Shown here: one piece after another, positions 21,588-30,800 of the stretch
Layout: each line of letters begins with the position of its first letter
How positions within the stretch are numbered: position 1 is the stretch's first letter
Origin: a virus
Virus record (IMG/VR): IMGVR_UViG_3300048590_000028
Coordinates: 1 to 33,038 of that record
Direction: 5' to 3' (one strand)
DNA: 33,038 nt
Notes under the pieces: model-generated
The model's database searches: none
The model's input: only the letters and a program-made list of their open reading frames with translations
What the model was told of the DNA's origin: nothing
Position numbers and translations under genes: made by a program

Positions 21588-22117
21588 CCGGACCGACCGC
21601 GGAACCGATCACGCTTGCGGAGGCGCGGGCGCAGTGTCGTATCGACCACGCAATTGACGATGCCGTTCTCGCCGGTCTGATCCTCGACGCCCGCGAATGG
21701 GCGCAGGGCTACACGCGACGTAACTTCATCGCACAGACCTGGGACTACTTTCTACACGGCTTTCCGATGGTCATTGAGCTGCCGATCGGGCCGGTGAGTT
21801 CAATTACGTCGATCAGCTACTACGACATTAGCAACGCGCTAAAGACTTTCGCGAACTACGATGCCGACCTGAAGGGGATGGTGCCGCAGATCTGTCCCGC
21901 CGATGGCTACGAGTGGCCGTACACATACAGCCGCTATAACGCGGTCACGGTGCGGTTCGTGACGGGGTATCCGGTGAACCATTCCGACCTGTTCACGATC
22001 CGGGCGGCGATGCTGCTGCACGTCGAGGCGCATTACGACCGCGAGGCCAGCAACTACCAGAACCTGTTGTCGGCAGCCGAGCACAAGCTCGACGCGCTGC
22101 GGGTGGTGAACTTCTGA
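21566..22117 (+). CDS. Head-tail connector protein (gp6/QLRG type)
   Basis: 183 residues from GTG at 21566. The N-terminus GPTAEPITLAEARAQCRID, then ILDAREWAQGYTRRNFIAQTWDYFLHGFP, is the typical start of gp6-like connector (adaptor) proteins that sit under the portal ring. PIGPVSSITSISYYD and VTVRFVTGYP follow, and the C-terminal helix (IRAAMLLHVEAHYDREASNYQNLLSAAEHKLDALRVVNF) is also typical. Encoded at the first usual connector position after the capsid, but separated from it by the five-gene cassette. Ends in TGATG with the next gene. High confidence. Confidence 0.88.
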   Translation: MAALTLVTGPTAEPITLAEARAQCRIDHAIDDAVLAGLILDAREWAQGYTRRNFIAQTWDYFLHGFPMVIELPIGPVSSITSISYYDISNALKTFANYDADLKGMVPQICPADGYEWPYTYSRYNAVTVRFVTGYPVNHSDLFTIRAAMLLHVEAHYDREASNYQNLLSAAEHKLDALRVVNF

Positions 22118-23061
22118 TGCCCAGCCTGCGCGCACAGTCACTGAAGGATATATTCACGTTCACGCGGTCCACGACGGCGACGTACTGGAATTCGTCAGGG
22201 GTTCTGACGACCGCAGCGGTTGACGAGCCGCGCATCGACTATGACCCGGCGACGCTTGCGGTCCGCGGCCTGCTGATCGAGGAAGAACGCACGAACCTAA
22301 TCCTGAACAGCACCACGTTCGCCACTCAGAACGTAACGGTGACGAACGTCGCGCACACGCTGAGTTTCTACGGCACAGGGACGATCACGCTTTCTGGTAC
22401 TTCGACGGCCGGTCCGCTGGTCGGCACCGGAGCGAATACCCGCGTTTCGCTGGTATTCACCCCGACCGCCGGGACGCTGACGCTGACCCTGTCCGGCAGC
22501 GCCACGATGGCGCAGCTCGAGGTCGGGGCGCACGCGACAAGCTGGATCCAGACCGCATCGGAGACTGTGACGCGAGCCGCGGATGTCTGCTACACGAACA
22601 CGCTGACCCCGTGGTTCAACGAGACAGAGGGCACGATTTACACCGAGTTCAGCATCCCTTCTGCATTTTCCGCAAGCGGCGCCGATCGGTACATCGCGCA
22701 ATTTGACGACGGCACCTATGACAATCGGCACGCTTTGCTTTTGAACGACTCCGGGTCCCCGCTTGGATCGGTGAGCGGGTTTACTGCAGCGGGCGGTGTG
22801 ACGCAGGCTTATCTCGGCACCAAAGCACCGTCTGCCGGTGTGGCTTATAAGATCGCCTATGGATGGGAAGCCGACAACGTCACGGTAGTTGCGTCGGGAT
22901 CGGCCGCTGTCACGGATACTTCGGCGACCATGCCGAGCGGACTATCTACGATGCGGATTGGCAATCTGCTGTCCTCATATGCGATGAACGGGCACATCCG
23001 CAAGGTCAAGTTCTACCCGCGCAGGCTGTCCAACACCGAACTCGCGGCACTGGTGGCGTGA
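22117..23061 (+). CDS. Lectin-like virion protein inserted between connector genes
   Basis: 314 residues; TGATG overlap with the connector gene. The start (FTFTRSTTATYWNSSGVLTT, then EPRIDYDPATLAVRGLLIEEERTNLILNS) is a known signature of phage and prophage surface/fibre proteins, with the 'G-L-L-I-E-x-x-R-T-N-L' part highly conserved. Beta-sandwich segments follow: YGTGTITLSGT, LVFTPTAGTLTLTLSG, then a LamG-like C-terminal half (FSASGADRYIAQFDDG, GWEADNVTVVASGSAAVTDT, GHIRKVKFYPRRLSNTEL). Such proteins usually bind glycans. Its location between head-tail connector and head-closure genes is unusual and suggests a head or neck fibre. Confidence 0.72.
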   Translation: MPSLRAQSLKDIFTFTRSTTATYWNSSGVLTTAAVDEPRIDYDPATLAVRGLLIEEERTNLILNSTTFATQNVTVTNVAHTLSFYGTGTITLSGTSTAGPLVGTGANTRVSLVFTPTAGTLTLTLSGSATMAQLEVGAHATSWIQTASETVTRAADVCYTNTLTPWFNETEGTIYTEFSIPSAFSASGADRYIAQFDDGTYDNRHALLLNDSGSPLGSVSGFTAAGGVTQAYLGTKAPSAGVAYKIAYGWEADNVTVVASGSAAVTDTSATMPSGLSTMRIGNLLSSYAMNGHIRKVKFYPRRLSNTELAALVA

Positions 23062-23384
23062 TGGAAGCGGGCAAACTTCGGCACCAGGTCAAGCTGCAGC
23101 GGGTCACGGTTTCGGCAGATTCGCACGGCGACCAGACGAAGACGTGGACCGACCTTGCGACCGTCAGGGCTTCGATCGAGCCCCTGTCCGGCCGCGAGTT
23201 CCTGCAAGCCTCGCAGGTCATGTCCGACATCACGGTACGGATCCGTATCCGCGGGCGCAGCGACATCACGCTGACGCCGAAGGACCGGGTGGTCTACGGC
23301 ACGCGCATGTTCGACATCCGGCACATCGTGGACTGGGGCGACCGCGGGACGGACTGGCAACTGCTCTGCACGGAGCGGTTCTGA
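23061..23384 (+). CDS. Head closure protein (gp16/Hc1-like)
   Basis: 107 residues from ATG at 23061 (TGATG overlap). The sequence MEAGKLRHQVKLQRVTVSADS, then WTDLATVRASIEPLSGREFLQASQV, then ITVRIRIRGRSDITLTPKDRVVY and MFDIRHIVDWGDRGTDWQLLCTE, is the standard 'phage head-tail adaptor' (SPP1 gp16/HK97 head closure) pattern, including the 'G-R-E-F-x-x-A' helix and the terminal 'L-x-C-x-E' strand. It seals the DNA-filled head and joins connector to tail. Typical length and place. High confidence. Confidence 0.9.
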   Translation: MEAGKLRHQVKLQRVTVSADSHGDQTKTWTDLATVRASIEPLSGREFLQASQVMSDITVRIRIRGRSDITLTPKDRVVYGTRMFDIRHIVDWGDRGTDWQLLCTERF

Positions 23385-23944
23385 TGGACGTCACGGTCAA
23401 CATCAAGGGGCTTAAGGAACTTGAAGCGCGGCTGCAGGAGATCGACGCCCTCGGCCAGCAGAAGATCCTGCGCCGGGTGCTGCGCAAGATCGCCCGCCCG
23501 ATGCTGAACCGGGCGAAGGGCAATGCCGCGTCACTTGGAGCTTCAGGGGCGTTGTCTCGATCGATGGCGATCGTGTCGAAGCGGCCAAAGGGGAAGCAGG
23601 TCGCGGTGGTCGCGGTCACGTCTAAGGCGAAGGACCGCACGGCCCTGTGGCTGCACAACACGGCCTATCGCCGGCAGCGCAAGGGGATCTTCTACGGCTG
23701 GATGGTCGATCAGGGGCACCGGGTCGGCACTAAGTCAACCGGCTGGCTGCGTAAGTTAACGCGAAGCGGGAGCGGCGGAAGTTCCGTCGGCACAGTCAGG
23801 GCTCGCCCGTGGTTCACCCCGGCTGTACAGGGGTCCGAGAACCAGGCCATCAGCGCCTTCACGCAGGAACTGGCCGCCGCGCTGCGACGTATCGAACGGC
23901 GCAAGAGCGCGTTAGCTAACCCAGATTCCGTGGTGACCGAATGA
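23384..23944 (+). CDS. HK97 gp10-like tail completion protein
   Basis: 186 residues from ATG at 23384 (the last base of the previous stop). MDVTVNIKGLKELEARLQEIDALGQQKILRRVLRKIARPML is the classic HK97 gp10 start (I-x-G-L-x-E-L-x-x-x-L), followed by the basic segment RRQRKGIFYGWMVDQGHRVGTKSTG, the 'R-P-W-F-T-P-A' motif (about residue 143) and the C-terminal helix FTQELAAALRRIERRKS. It contributes to head-tail joining. The last four bases overlap the tail terminator (ATGA). High confidence. Confidence 0.88.
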   Translation: MDVTVNIKGLKELEARLQEIDALGQQKILRRVLRKIARPMLNRAKGNAASLGASGALSRSMAIVSKRPKGKQVAVVAVTSKAKDRTALWLHNTAYRRQRKGIFYGWMVDQGHRVGTKSTGWLRKLTRSGSGGSSVGTVRARPWFTPAVQGSENQAISAFTQELAAALRRIERRKSALANPDSVVTE

Positions 23945-24333
23945 GCAGCATCGAGGAAGCCTTCAAAGCCAAGTTGGTCGCGCTGGCGACTGACGCGGGC
24001 AGCAATGTGTTCCGCGAGGTGATCGAGCAGGAACCGGACATGCCGGCGATCTCGTTCACCCGCACCGGGGGGCCGCCGATGCGGCGCATCCTCGCAAGCG
24101 GCATCCCGGCGTTGCAGCGAGCGAACATGCGCGTGGAAGTGATTGCGAACACCTCGGCCTCGGCTGAGTCGGTGTCCGCCGCGCTGCGCACAGGGCTCGA
24201 CGGCTGGCGAGGTGTGTCGTCCGGCGTTCAGGTGCTGCGCTGCGCTTGCGTATTTCAGGGTGACGCATCTTATGTCGACGGCGACCTCGTGCTGAAGATC
24301 GTCCAGCAGGACTACGAATTGACCTATCGGTAA
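23941..24333 (+). CDS. Tail terminator/completion protein (DUF3168-like)
   Basis: 130 residues; ATGA overlap. MSSIEEAFKAKLVALATDAG (a helix), then PAISFTRTGGPPMRR, NMRVEVIANTSASAESVSAALRTGLDGWRG and VFQGDASYVDGDLVLKIVQQDYELTY match the gpU/DUF3168-type tail terminator that caps tail-tube polymerisation. Its position, immediately before the tail tube gene with a terminator in between, is standard. The final YELTYR is the usual strand end. Good confidence. Confidence 0.83.
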   Translation: MSSIEEAFKAKLVALATDAGSNVFREVIEQEPDMPAISFTRTGGPPMRRILASGIPALQRANMRVEVIANTSASAESVSAALRTGLDGWRGVSSGVQVLRCACVFQGDASYVDGDLVLKIVQQDYELTYR

Positions 24334-24354
24334 CAGTTTCCAGTTTCCGCCACC

Positions 24355-24377
24355 GGGCCGCCACGAGCGGCCCTTTT
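24355..24377 (+). terminator. Terminator between tail terminator and tail tube genes
   Basis: Perfect 7-bp stem GGGCCGC (24355-24361) with GCGGCCC (24367-24373), 5-base loop, followed by TTTT (24374-24377). Lies in the only sizeable gap of the tail region and would split the connector genes from the tail tube, allowing different expression levels. Confidence 0.75.
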
Positions 24378-24396
24378 CATTTCAGAGGGTTTGAAA

Positions 24397-24822
24397 ATGT
24401 CTGACGTATTCATGAGTGACGGCACGCTGCTGCAGGTGAGCCCGACCGCTTCCCCGCAGGCGTATGCGACCATCCCTGGCGTGATGAACATCACCCCGCC
24501 GAGCCGCAGCCGCAAGACGACGGACGTCTACGTCCATGATCAATCGGCGGCGATCACGAAGACCGGCGCCTACGAGGCGATGGAAGTCAGCTTCGAGCTG
24601 GCGTGGGATCCTGGCGATGCTTCGCACACGGCCCTGTTCACCGCTCAGGACGCGAAGACGGTCAAGTATTACCGCATCCAGTTGCCGTCCTCGCCAATCA
24701 CGACGATGTACTTCGCGGCGACCGTGTCGCAGCTCGAGCCGGTGACGGCGGATGCCGAGGGCACCGAGCCGCTGAAGCTCAACTGCGTGCTGAAGCTGTC
24801 CGGGAACTACACGTTCGTATGA
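24397..24822 (+). CDS. Tail tube protein
   Basis: 141 residues. The in-frame TTG at 24391 is not preferred: GAGGG at 24385-24389 gives a 7-base spacing to the ATG at 24397. The sequence MSDVFMSDGTLLQVSP, then IPGVMNITPPSRSRKTTDVYVHDQSAAI, ELAWDPGDASHTALFTA and YRIQLPSS fits the tail-tube/major tail protein fold, with the 'I-x-G-x-x-x-I-x-x-P-x-x-x-x-x-x-x-x-D' opening. Thus it should polymerise around the tape measure into the tube. The position, directly before the G/GT chaperone genes, is decisive. Ends in an ATGA overlap. Confidence 0.9.
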   Translation: MSDVFMSDGTLLQVSPTASPQAYATIPGVMNITPPSRSRKTTDVYVHDQSAAITKTGAYEAMEVSFELAWDPGDASHTALFTAQDAKTVKYYRIQLPSSPITTMYFAATVSQLEPVTADAEGTEPLKLNCVLKLSGNYTFV

Positions 24823-25142
24823 GCGGCGCAGACGTACTGAAGACGTTGCGGACCCTGAGCCTGCGGCCGGTGACGGTCGCTGGCCTGTCGCTGCACATTC
24901 GCGGGCTGACGGGCGCCGAGCGGCGCCTTCTGGCGGAACGCGCGAAGGACGGGCAGCCGATGCAGGCGTTCGAGGTCGTGGGCCTCGCGGCGTGTACCGA
25001 GAAGGGCGAGCGGCTGTTCACCGAGGACGAGGCGATCGAACTCGGCAACGTGGACGGCGGGGCGGTCGAGCAGATCGCGCAGGCGATTCTCGAAGCGTCA
25101 GGGCTGATGCCGAAGGCGCAGGACGACGCCGCAAAAAACTGA
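24819..25142 (+). CDS. Tail assembly chaperone G (zero-frame product)
   Basis: 107 residues from ATG at 24819 (ATGA overlap with the tail tube gene); the open frame upstream is a shadow. MSGADVLKTLRTLSLRPVTVAGLSLHIRGLTGAERRLLAERAKDG, then a helical segment with EKGERLFTEDEAIELGNVDGGAVEQIAQAILEASGL, is typical of gpG-type chaperones, with the 'Y/R-x-x-x-x-x-G-L-T-x-A-E-R' pattern found in this family. It ends at TGA 25140, and its last codons are GCA AAA AAC, which contain the slippery site for the longer GT product. Confidence 0.87.
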   Translation: MSGADVLKTLRTLSLRPVTVAGLSLHIRGLTGAERRLLAERAKDGQPMQAFEVVGLAACTEKGERLFTEDEAIELGNVDGGAVEQIAQAILEASGLMPKAQDDAAKN

Positions 25143-25444
25143 AGGGCGACCCGGAGCTGCTGATGTGGCACCGGGTCGCCGCTTTACTCGGTCGAACGGT
25201 CGAGGAACTGCAGTCGGCGATGTCGTCGGCTGAGTTCGTGCGGTGGTGCGCGTTCTACTCGCTCGAGCCGTGGGGCTTCGACTCTGACAACTGGCGCATG
25301 GGCGTCATCGGCGCAACGGTCGCGAACTACAGCGGCCGGGTGAAGAAGGCCGTGAAACCCTCCGACTTCTTCCCGAAGGCGCCGCGCAAGTTGACCCCGA
25401 AAGAAGCTCGGCAGTTGCTGAAGGACAAGGCGAAAAATGGCTAA
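24819..25444 (+). CDS. Tail assembly chaperone GT (-1 frameshift product)
   Basis: Join of 24819-25138 and 25139-25444 by a -1 shift at A AAA AAC; 208 residues. After the slip the reading runs AAA AAA CTG AAG and continues as LKGDPELLMWHRVAALLGRTVEELQSAMSSAEFVRWCAFYSLEPWGF to a TAA. The second part is the T domain: a helical 100 residues with 'W-x-x-x-A-x-x-L' and 'F-x-x-W-x-x-F-Y-x-x-E-P-W-G', typical of the domain that binds the tail tube. The G-to-GT ratio is set by the frameshift frequency in lambda-like tails. The tape measure follows at 25437, overlapping the end by 8 bases. Confidence 0.9.
25133..25180 (+). promoter_or_regulatory. Programmed -1 frameshift signal (slippery site plus stem-loop)
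   Basis: Slippery heptamer A AAA AAC at 25133-25139, in phase with the G gene codons GCA AAA AAC, ends immediately before the TGA at 25140. After a 5-base spacer, a perfect 10-bp stem (25145-25154 with 25171-25180) with a 16-base loop follows. Heptamer, phase, spacing and hairpin together match known -1 frameshift signals in phage tail genes. Confidence 0.93.
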
Positions 25445-27383
25445 CGTCGGCGTAACCTTTGATTTTGCTGCGGAGAGTGCAAAGCTCCGCAGCGAGATCG
25501 ACAAAGTCCGCAAGGAACTGTCCTCGATCAATGCCACGGCGAAGGGCATCAAGGACGCTTTCAAGACTGTCGGAACGGCCATTGCAGGGGCGCTGTCGGT
25601 CGGGGTCATTACGTCGTGGCTGTCGAAGGTCAACCAGGCGGCTGGACAGCTAGATGACCTGAGCCAGCGTCTGTCGGCCAGCGCCAGCGGATTGCAGTCT
25701 CTGCAGATTGCCGCAGCGCAGGCCGGCGGGTCGGCCGAGGCCATGAACAACGCACTGGCGCGGATGTCCGTCAGCCTCGGCGATGCGCTGGCGAACCGCA
25801 GCAAGATCGCGTCGGACGCGCTGGCGCGGCTTGGGCTGAATGCCCGCGAGCTGTCCGAACTGAAGACTGACGAGGCGATGCGGCGCATCTCGACCGCGCT
25901 GTCCGAGGTAGGCAACAGCTACGACCGCGCCGGTATCGCGCAAGCGATCTTCGGCAAGGGCGCGAAGGACCTCGGCGAGTTCTTTGCCGTCGCCCCCGAC
26001 CAGATAAATGAAGTCGAAGCGGCACTGACGAAGGCCGGCGCCGCGCTGGATGACATCGACGTCGCCAAGCTCGGGGCGATGAATGACGACTTGGCGCTTC
26101 AAGGCCAGATCGTGGAAAACCTCGGCATCAAGTTCCTGGCGAACCTGTCGCCGGCCGTTACGGTGGCGACGGAATCGTTTGCTGGCCTGATCCAGAACAT
26201 AGGCGGCGCGACCGAGGCCGGCAAGGGTTTCGGCGTCGTGATGACCGCGGCGATCAAGATCGTGGAGGCCGCGGTCTACGGGCTAGGCGCAATCTTCGAG
26301 GGGCTGCGGTCGATCGTTTCCGGGGTGCTGTTCGTCATCACCTCGGGCGTCGAGAAGCTGATCTCGGGCATGGCCGGGGCCGCCGAGGCGCTGCGTCTCG
26401 ATATCGCGGTGCCGTTGCGCAATGCGTCCGAGATCGCCTCGGGCATGGCCGAGAGCTTCGATTCGATCTCGCGATCGGCACAGCAGAACGCCACCACGGC
26501 CGCGGCGGCGGCGATCAAGGCCGGCACCGACGTCATGCGGGCCGGGGAAATCTTCGATGAAGCCTCGCGGCGCCTCGAGGAACGCGCTGCTGCCGCCGCC
26601 AGTCGGGCGACGGGTGCGCAGGGCGCATTCAATGAGGCTGGCGCGGGCGGTGCGGCCGAAAAGGATAAGTTTAAGGTACGCGACCCGGCCGTCCTGTCGA
26701 AAGAAAACCTGGGCAGGCTCGACCCGTTCAGCGATCCGCTGGTGCTCGAGCAGATCAGCATCAACGAAACGATGCAGGCCGTCACCGACGCGCACAACGC
26801 GACGATGCTCGGCAAGATTGAGCAGTTCGAGCAGTCGAAGATCGGCATGTTGCTGAATTCGTCCGACCTGCAGCAGCAGATCGAGTTCAACAAAAATGCC
26901 ACGCTGGGCGATGCGATGTCGACACTGGTCGGCATGGCGATCCAGCAGGGCGGCGCACTCGGCAAGGCCGGCAAGGCGATAGCCATCGCGCAGACGATCT
27001 GGTCCACGGGCCAAGCCGTGATGAAGGCAATGGCCGAGGTGCCGTGGCCGGCGAACATCGCCGCGGCGGCCAACGTCGCCGCAATGGGTGTTGCCCAACT
27101 CGCCAACATCAAGCGCACGAACATCGGCGGAAGCGGCAGCATCCTCGGAGCTCGCGGCGGATCGGTTGGCGCGTCTGCGCCGTCCCTGTCCGACAACATC
27201 CAGGGCGCAACCGGCACCCCGCTGCAGCAGCAGTCCGCGGTGCAGATCATCGTGCAGGGCTCGCTATTTGCCGCGCAGGAAACCGTAGATTGGCTGACCG
27301 AGCAGATCGGGGCCGCGGTGATGGACCGCGACGTCGTGTTCATTTCAGGTAACAGCCGGCAGGCGATGGAGTTGCGCGGGTGA
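25437..27383 (+). CDS. Tape measure protein
   Basis: 648 residues from ATG at 25437. The tape measure sets tail length and passes with the DNA into the host. Signs: N-terminal coiled coil (AESAKLRSEIDKVRKELSSINATAKG), long Ala/Gly/Lys-rich helices, a hydrophobic zone around nt 26160-26390 that could form membrane helices (AVYGLGAIFEGLRSIVSGVLFVITSGV), further helices, and a Gly-rich C-terminus with GSGSILGARGGSVG. Using about 1.5 angstrom per residue, 648 residues would correspond to a tail near 97 nm; many siphophages have longer tape measures. The position after the chaperones is canonical. Confidence 0.92.
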   Translation: MANVGVTFDFAAESAKLRSEIDKVRKELSSINATAKGIKDAFKTVGTAIAGALSVGVITSWLSKVNQAAGQLDDLSQRLSASASGLQSLQIAAAQAGGSAEAMNNALARMSVSLGDALANRSKIASDALARLGLNARELSELKTDEAMRRISTALSEVGNSYDRAGIAQAIFGKGAKDLGEFFAVAPDQINEVEAALTKAGAALDDIDVAKLGAMNDDLALQGQIVENLGIKFLANLSPAVTVATESFAGLIQNIGGATEAGKGFGVVMTAAIKIVEAAVYGLGAIFEGLRSIVSGVLFVITSGVEKLISGMAGAAEALRLDIAVPLRNASEIASGMAESFDSISRSAQQNATTAAAAAIKAGTDVMRAGEIFDEASRRLEERAAAAASRATGAQGAFNEAGAGGAAEKDKFKVRDPAVLSKENLGRLDPFSDPLVLEQISINETMQAVTDAHNATMLGKIEQFEQSKIGMLLNSSDLQQQIEFNKNATLGDAMSTLVGMAIQQGGALGKAGKAIAIAQTIWSTGQAVMKAMAEVPWPANIAAAANVAAMGVAQLANIKRTNIGGSGSILGARGGSVGASAPSLSDNIQGATGTPLQQQSAVQIIVQGSLFAAQETVDWLTEQIGAAVMDRDVVFISGNSRQAMELRG

Positions 27384-27841
27384 TTAGAGTCACGTTCACA
27401 GCCTCGCGCAGCCTGACCGGGACTCACGAGGCGGGCGATACCGTCGTGCTGGAGTTCAGTGCCGCGGAGCCATTGGTCCTCGGCCGCGAAGTGTCCCGCG
27501 ACGTGCAGAAATCCATGTCCGGCGCTCGCGAGACGCTGCACCACTACGGCCTCAGAACGTGGTCTGTGACGACCGGCCCGTTGTCCGGCGCGTCCCTTGA
27601 GGCAGTGATGGAGTTCGTGGACTCGGTGGAGGATGGCGCCACATTCGACTTTGAGCCGTGGCGGTATGAAACCGGGCCAAGTTTGGACCTCGACTTCACC
27701 ACTGGCAGGTTCAGAGTGGCCGAAGCCGTGTCGTGCTACCTGTCGAGCGAGGGCTATTCGCTAAACATGCTGGTGTCTGAAGGGACCGGCGGCGCGGACG
27801 ACTGGTATCAGTTGAGCTTCACCGTGATCGAGGCGCCGTGA
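27380..27841 (+). CDS. Distal-tail-like protein
   Basis: 153 residues; GTG at 27380 in a GTGA overlap with the tape measure gene. The sequence MIRVTFTASRSLTGTHEAGDTVVLEF, then SARETLHHYGLRTWSVTTGPLSG, then FVDSVEDGATFDFEPWRYE, then LSLNMLVSEG-type strands and ISFTVIEAP end resembles the small protein encoded between tape measure and tail tip in many siphophages (distal tail or minor tail). The 'G-x-x-x-x-x-x-Y-G-x-x-x-x-W' motif is typical of beta-barrel tail-ring proteins. Position-based call with moderate sequence support. Confidence 0.65.
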   Translation: MIRVTFTASRSLTGTHEAGDTVVLEFSAAEPLVLGREVSRDVQKSMSGARETLHHYGLRTWSVTTGPLSGASLEAVMEFVDSVEDGATFDFEPWRYETGPSLDLDFTTGRFRVAEAVSCYLSSEGYSLNMLVSEGTGGADDWYQLSFTVIEAP

Positions 27842-30800
27842 GAACCGACCCGTCCGTCTTTGCGGCGCAGAACACCCGCGCTTTCAAGTCACCGCGGTTC
27901 GTCATCGAGATCGAGTTCACGCCCTACAGCGTCTACTTGTCGAGCCACGAGGGCATCGAGGACGTCCCGTCGGTGCACATCGAGGCGTGCATCATCGAGC
28001 CGTCGATCTCGTCGCAGAAACTGAACCCGGACCAGGGGCGGGCCGAGATCGGCGCGGCGTCGTTCTCGGTAGCCGACCTGTCCGGCGAGTTCACGACGCG
28101 GGTGCGTTCGTTGCTCGCCGGTGGTGATGGGCTGCGCGGCAAGCAGTGCCGGTTCTACCTCGGCTACGAGGGGATGGCGTTCGGCGACTTCGTGATGGTC
28201 GGAACCCAGGTTGTGAAGGAAGCGGCGTTTGATCGTGGTGCCTACCGGATCGCCTGTAACGACATCCAGCGGCAGGCCCGCAAGGACATTTTCAACCTGC
28301 AGACGACGACGCTAACGGCCACTGTCGAAGCGGACGCGACGACGATCGAGGTTAACTCCACCGCGGGCTTTACCACGGTCCTGCACGGCACCAGCTACAC
28401 GGATGCCGCTGGACAGATCGTCGGCTATATCAAGATCAAGGACGAGGTGATCCGCTACACGGGCACCACGGCGACGACGTTCACGGGGTGCACCCGTGGC
28501 GTGCTTGGAACCACTGCGGGACGTTACGTGGTTGATGGCGCCACCGTCCAAGCGCGGCGCGAGAAGGTCACCGAATACGTCTACCTCGAGCTGCCCGGAC
28601 CGAAACTGCTGTACGCGATTCTGACCGGGATCATTTACGGCACAGGTACATACCTGCCGACGAACTGGTACGTCGGGATCGACCCGGCGCTGCTGCGCAC
28701 GGCGGACTTCACTGGGATCGGCGACGATCTGTGGAACGTCGGCGACGACTCGGTGGGCGTCATCCTGCGCTTCGAGGGGCTGACGAAGCAGGACGGCAAG
28801 GCGTTCTGCGAACTCGAGATCCTGCGCCTGCTTGGCCTGTACATGCCGGTATACGCCGACGGCCTGTTGGGCCTGCGGCGCATGACCCGGGTGCTCGCGG
28901 ACGCGACCGGCATTGTCACGCTGGACGAGACGAACTCGGTGATGGTCGGCGACCTGAAGCACGACATGGAGTCGCTGCACAACAACTTCTCCGTGACCTG
29001 GAACTGGAACGGCAAGGAGTTCACGCGCACGACGACCTATCTCGACGCCGACAGCGTGGCGGTCCACGGCCGCGCGACCGAGATGGAACTGAAGTTCAAG
29101 GGACTTTACGGCGGGCGGCACACCGACGGACTGATCTACAAGCTGCTCGACTCGATCCGCGACCGCTACAGCGCGCCGCCGGTCCGACTGTCGATCGAGG
29201 TGATGCACTCACTGAACCGCATCGAGGTCGGCGACGTAGTGCGCGTCAGGCATACCAACCTGCGCGACTACGCCGGCCAGAACAACAGCGTCGACCGGGC
29301 GTTCGAGGTCCAGTCCGTGACCGTGAACCATCGCACCGGAGCCGTTGAGCTCGATCTGTTCGGAAGCACCAGCATGGCATCGGTAATTTCGCCCACCACA
29401 CCAACCACTGCGGCCACGGCGGCGTTCTATACCTCGGAAGGTGTCGATCTAGCTAGTGTGATGACCATCACGTCCGGAGTCGTCTCTGGCGGTCCCTACA
29501 CGCTGGCCGGCGGATCCGATCTCACTGACCCTGGGTCCATCTGGTACTTCAACGGCGACCTGACCATCCCCGAAGGGGTAACAGTCAATCTGTCCGGGAA
29601 CGTGCAGTTGCGGGTCAAGGGGTACTTGACTGTCAACGGTACGATCAGCGGCATCGGTGGTGGCTGGCCCGGGGTCGCAGACACTTCATCGACCGACGAG
29701 ATCACCGGGAGTCGCGGCTACGTCGGCAATTCACGCGGACTCGACGGGTGCTTCATCACCGCACTGTCCGAGGACCGCATCAAGTACTTCACCGCGCCGC
29801 CGCTGATGACACCGGGCATCCACGCGACGTTCCCGTACATCGCGGTCGATGTGGTTGGCGATACCGTCATCGGCCTGCCGACCGACCTGCGAGGGACTGG
29901 CGGCGGACCTGGCGGCAAGGTCAAGCGCATAATCAGCGTCCTCGGGATGTCGACGGGCGCGATCACGCTGTACAACGTCGGCGGCACGGGCGGCGCTGGT
30001 GGCGCGGGATTGTGCACGATCTCCCGCGGCCTCGGCATCGGCTCAAACGGGCGCATCAACCTGTCTGGCGCGGACACTTCCGCACCCGCGGCCTATACCC
30101 GCAACGTCGACGGCAAGCAGGTCGGGTTCTTTCCGGGCACGGGCGGCGCTGGTGGCCCTGGTTGCTACCTTTGCCTGATCGACGGCAGCCTGCTGTCGGT
30201 CCCTGACCTGTCTGGCCGCTTCGTGGCGCGCACTGGGCGGCTCGGCATTCCCGCCTACACGACAGCGCTCGAGGGACCAGAGGAGGCGAAGTACAAGCGC
30301 AGGGACAGTCCGTTCGCAGGCTACATCACCGACCCGTCGGCGATTAGTGAGCTTGACTTGTCTGGCTCGTGCCAGCGGATCCAGTTCCTGCCGGCCGAGG
30401 AAGCCCCGGTTGCGGATTCGTTCACGCTCGCGTCCGTTTCGGGCATCACGATCACGCAGGGCTCGAGCGGTTTCGTCGTGACGTTCACCCCGGCGGCGCA
30501 GATGCCCGTCGGGACGATCTACGAGATCTGGACGCACACGGCCGCCGCACCATTCTCCGCAGCCACGAAGCGCATGGAAGGATCCGCCACTGCGTTCTTC
30601 GTGCCGCAGAACAGCACCAGCACGGTCTACGTCTGGGTACGTGCATCGTACCGGCAATCGAACGGGATCACGGTGTACTCGGCCGTCGCCCCGGCAACGG
30701 ACGGCCTGCCAGCAGCTCCTGCGGCGATGGCAGGAACCTATGCCACCGCCACCCCGTCGGCAGTTTCGGCTGCCGCCGCCTCGACTGTCATTCTGACCGG

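Noticed and set aside
25155-25215. Pseudoknot downstream of the frameshift hairpin
   Set aside because: Only a 4-base complementarity between loop and downstream sequence was visible, which is too weak to claim.
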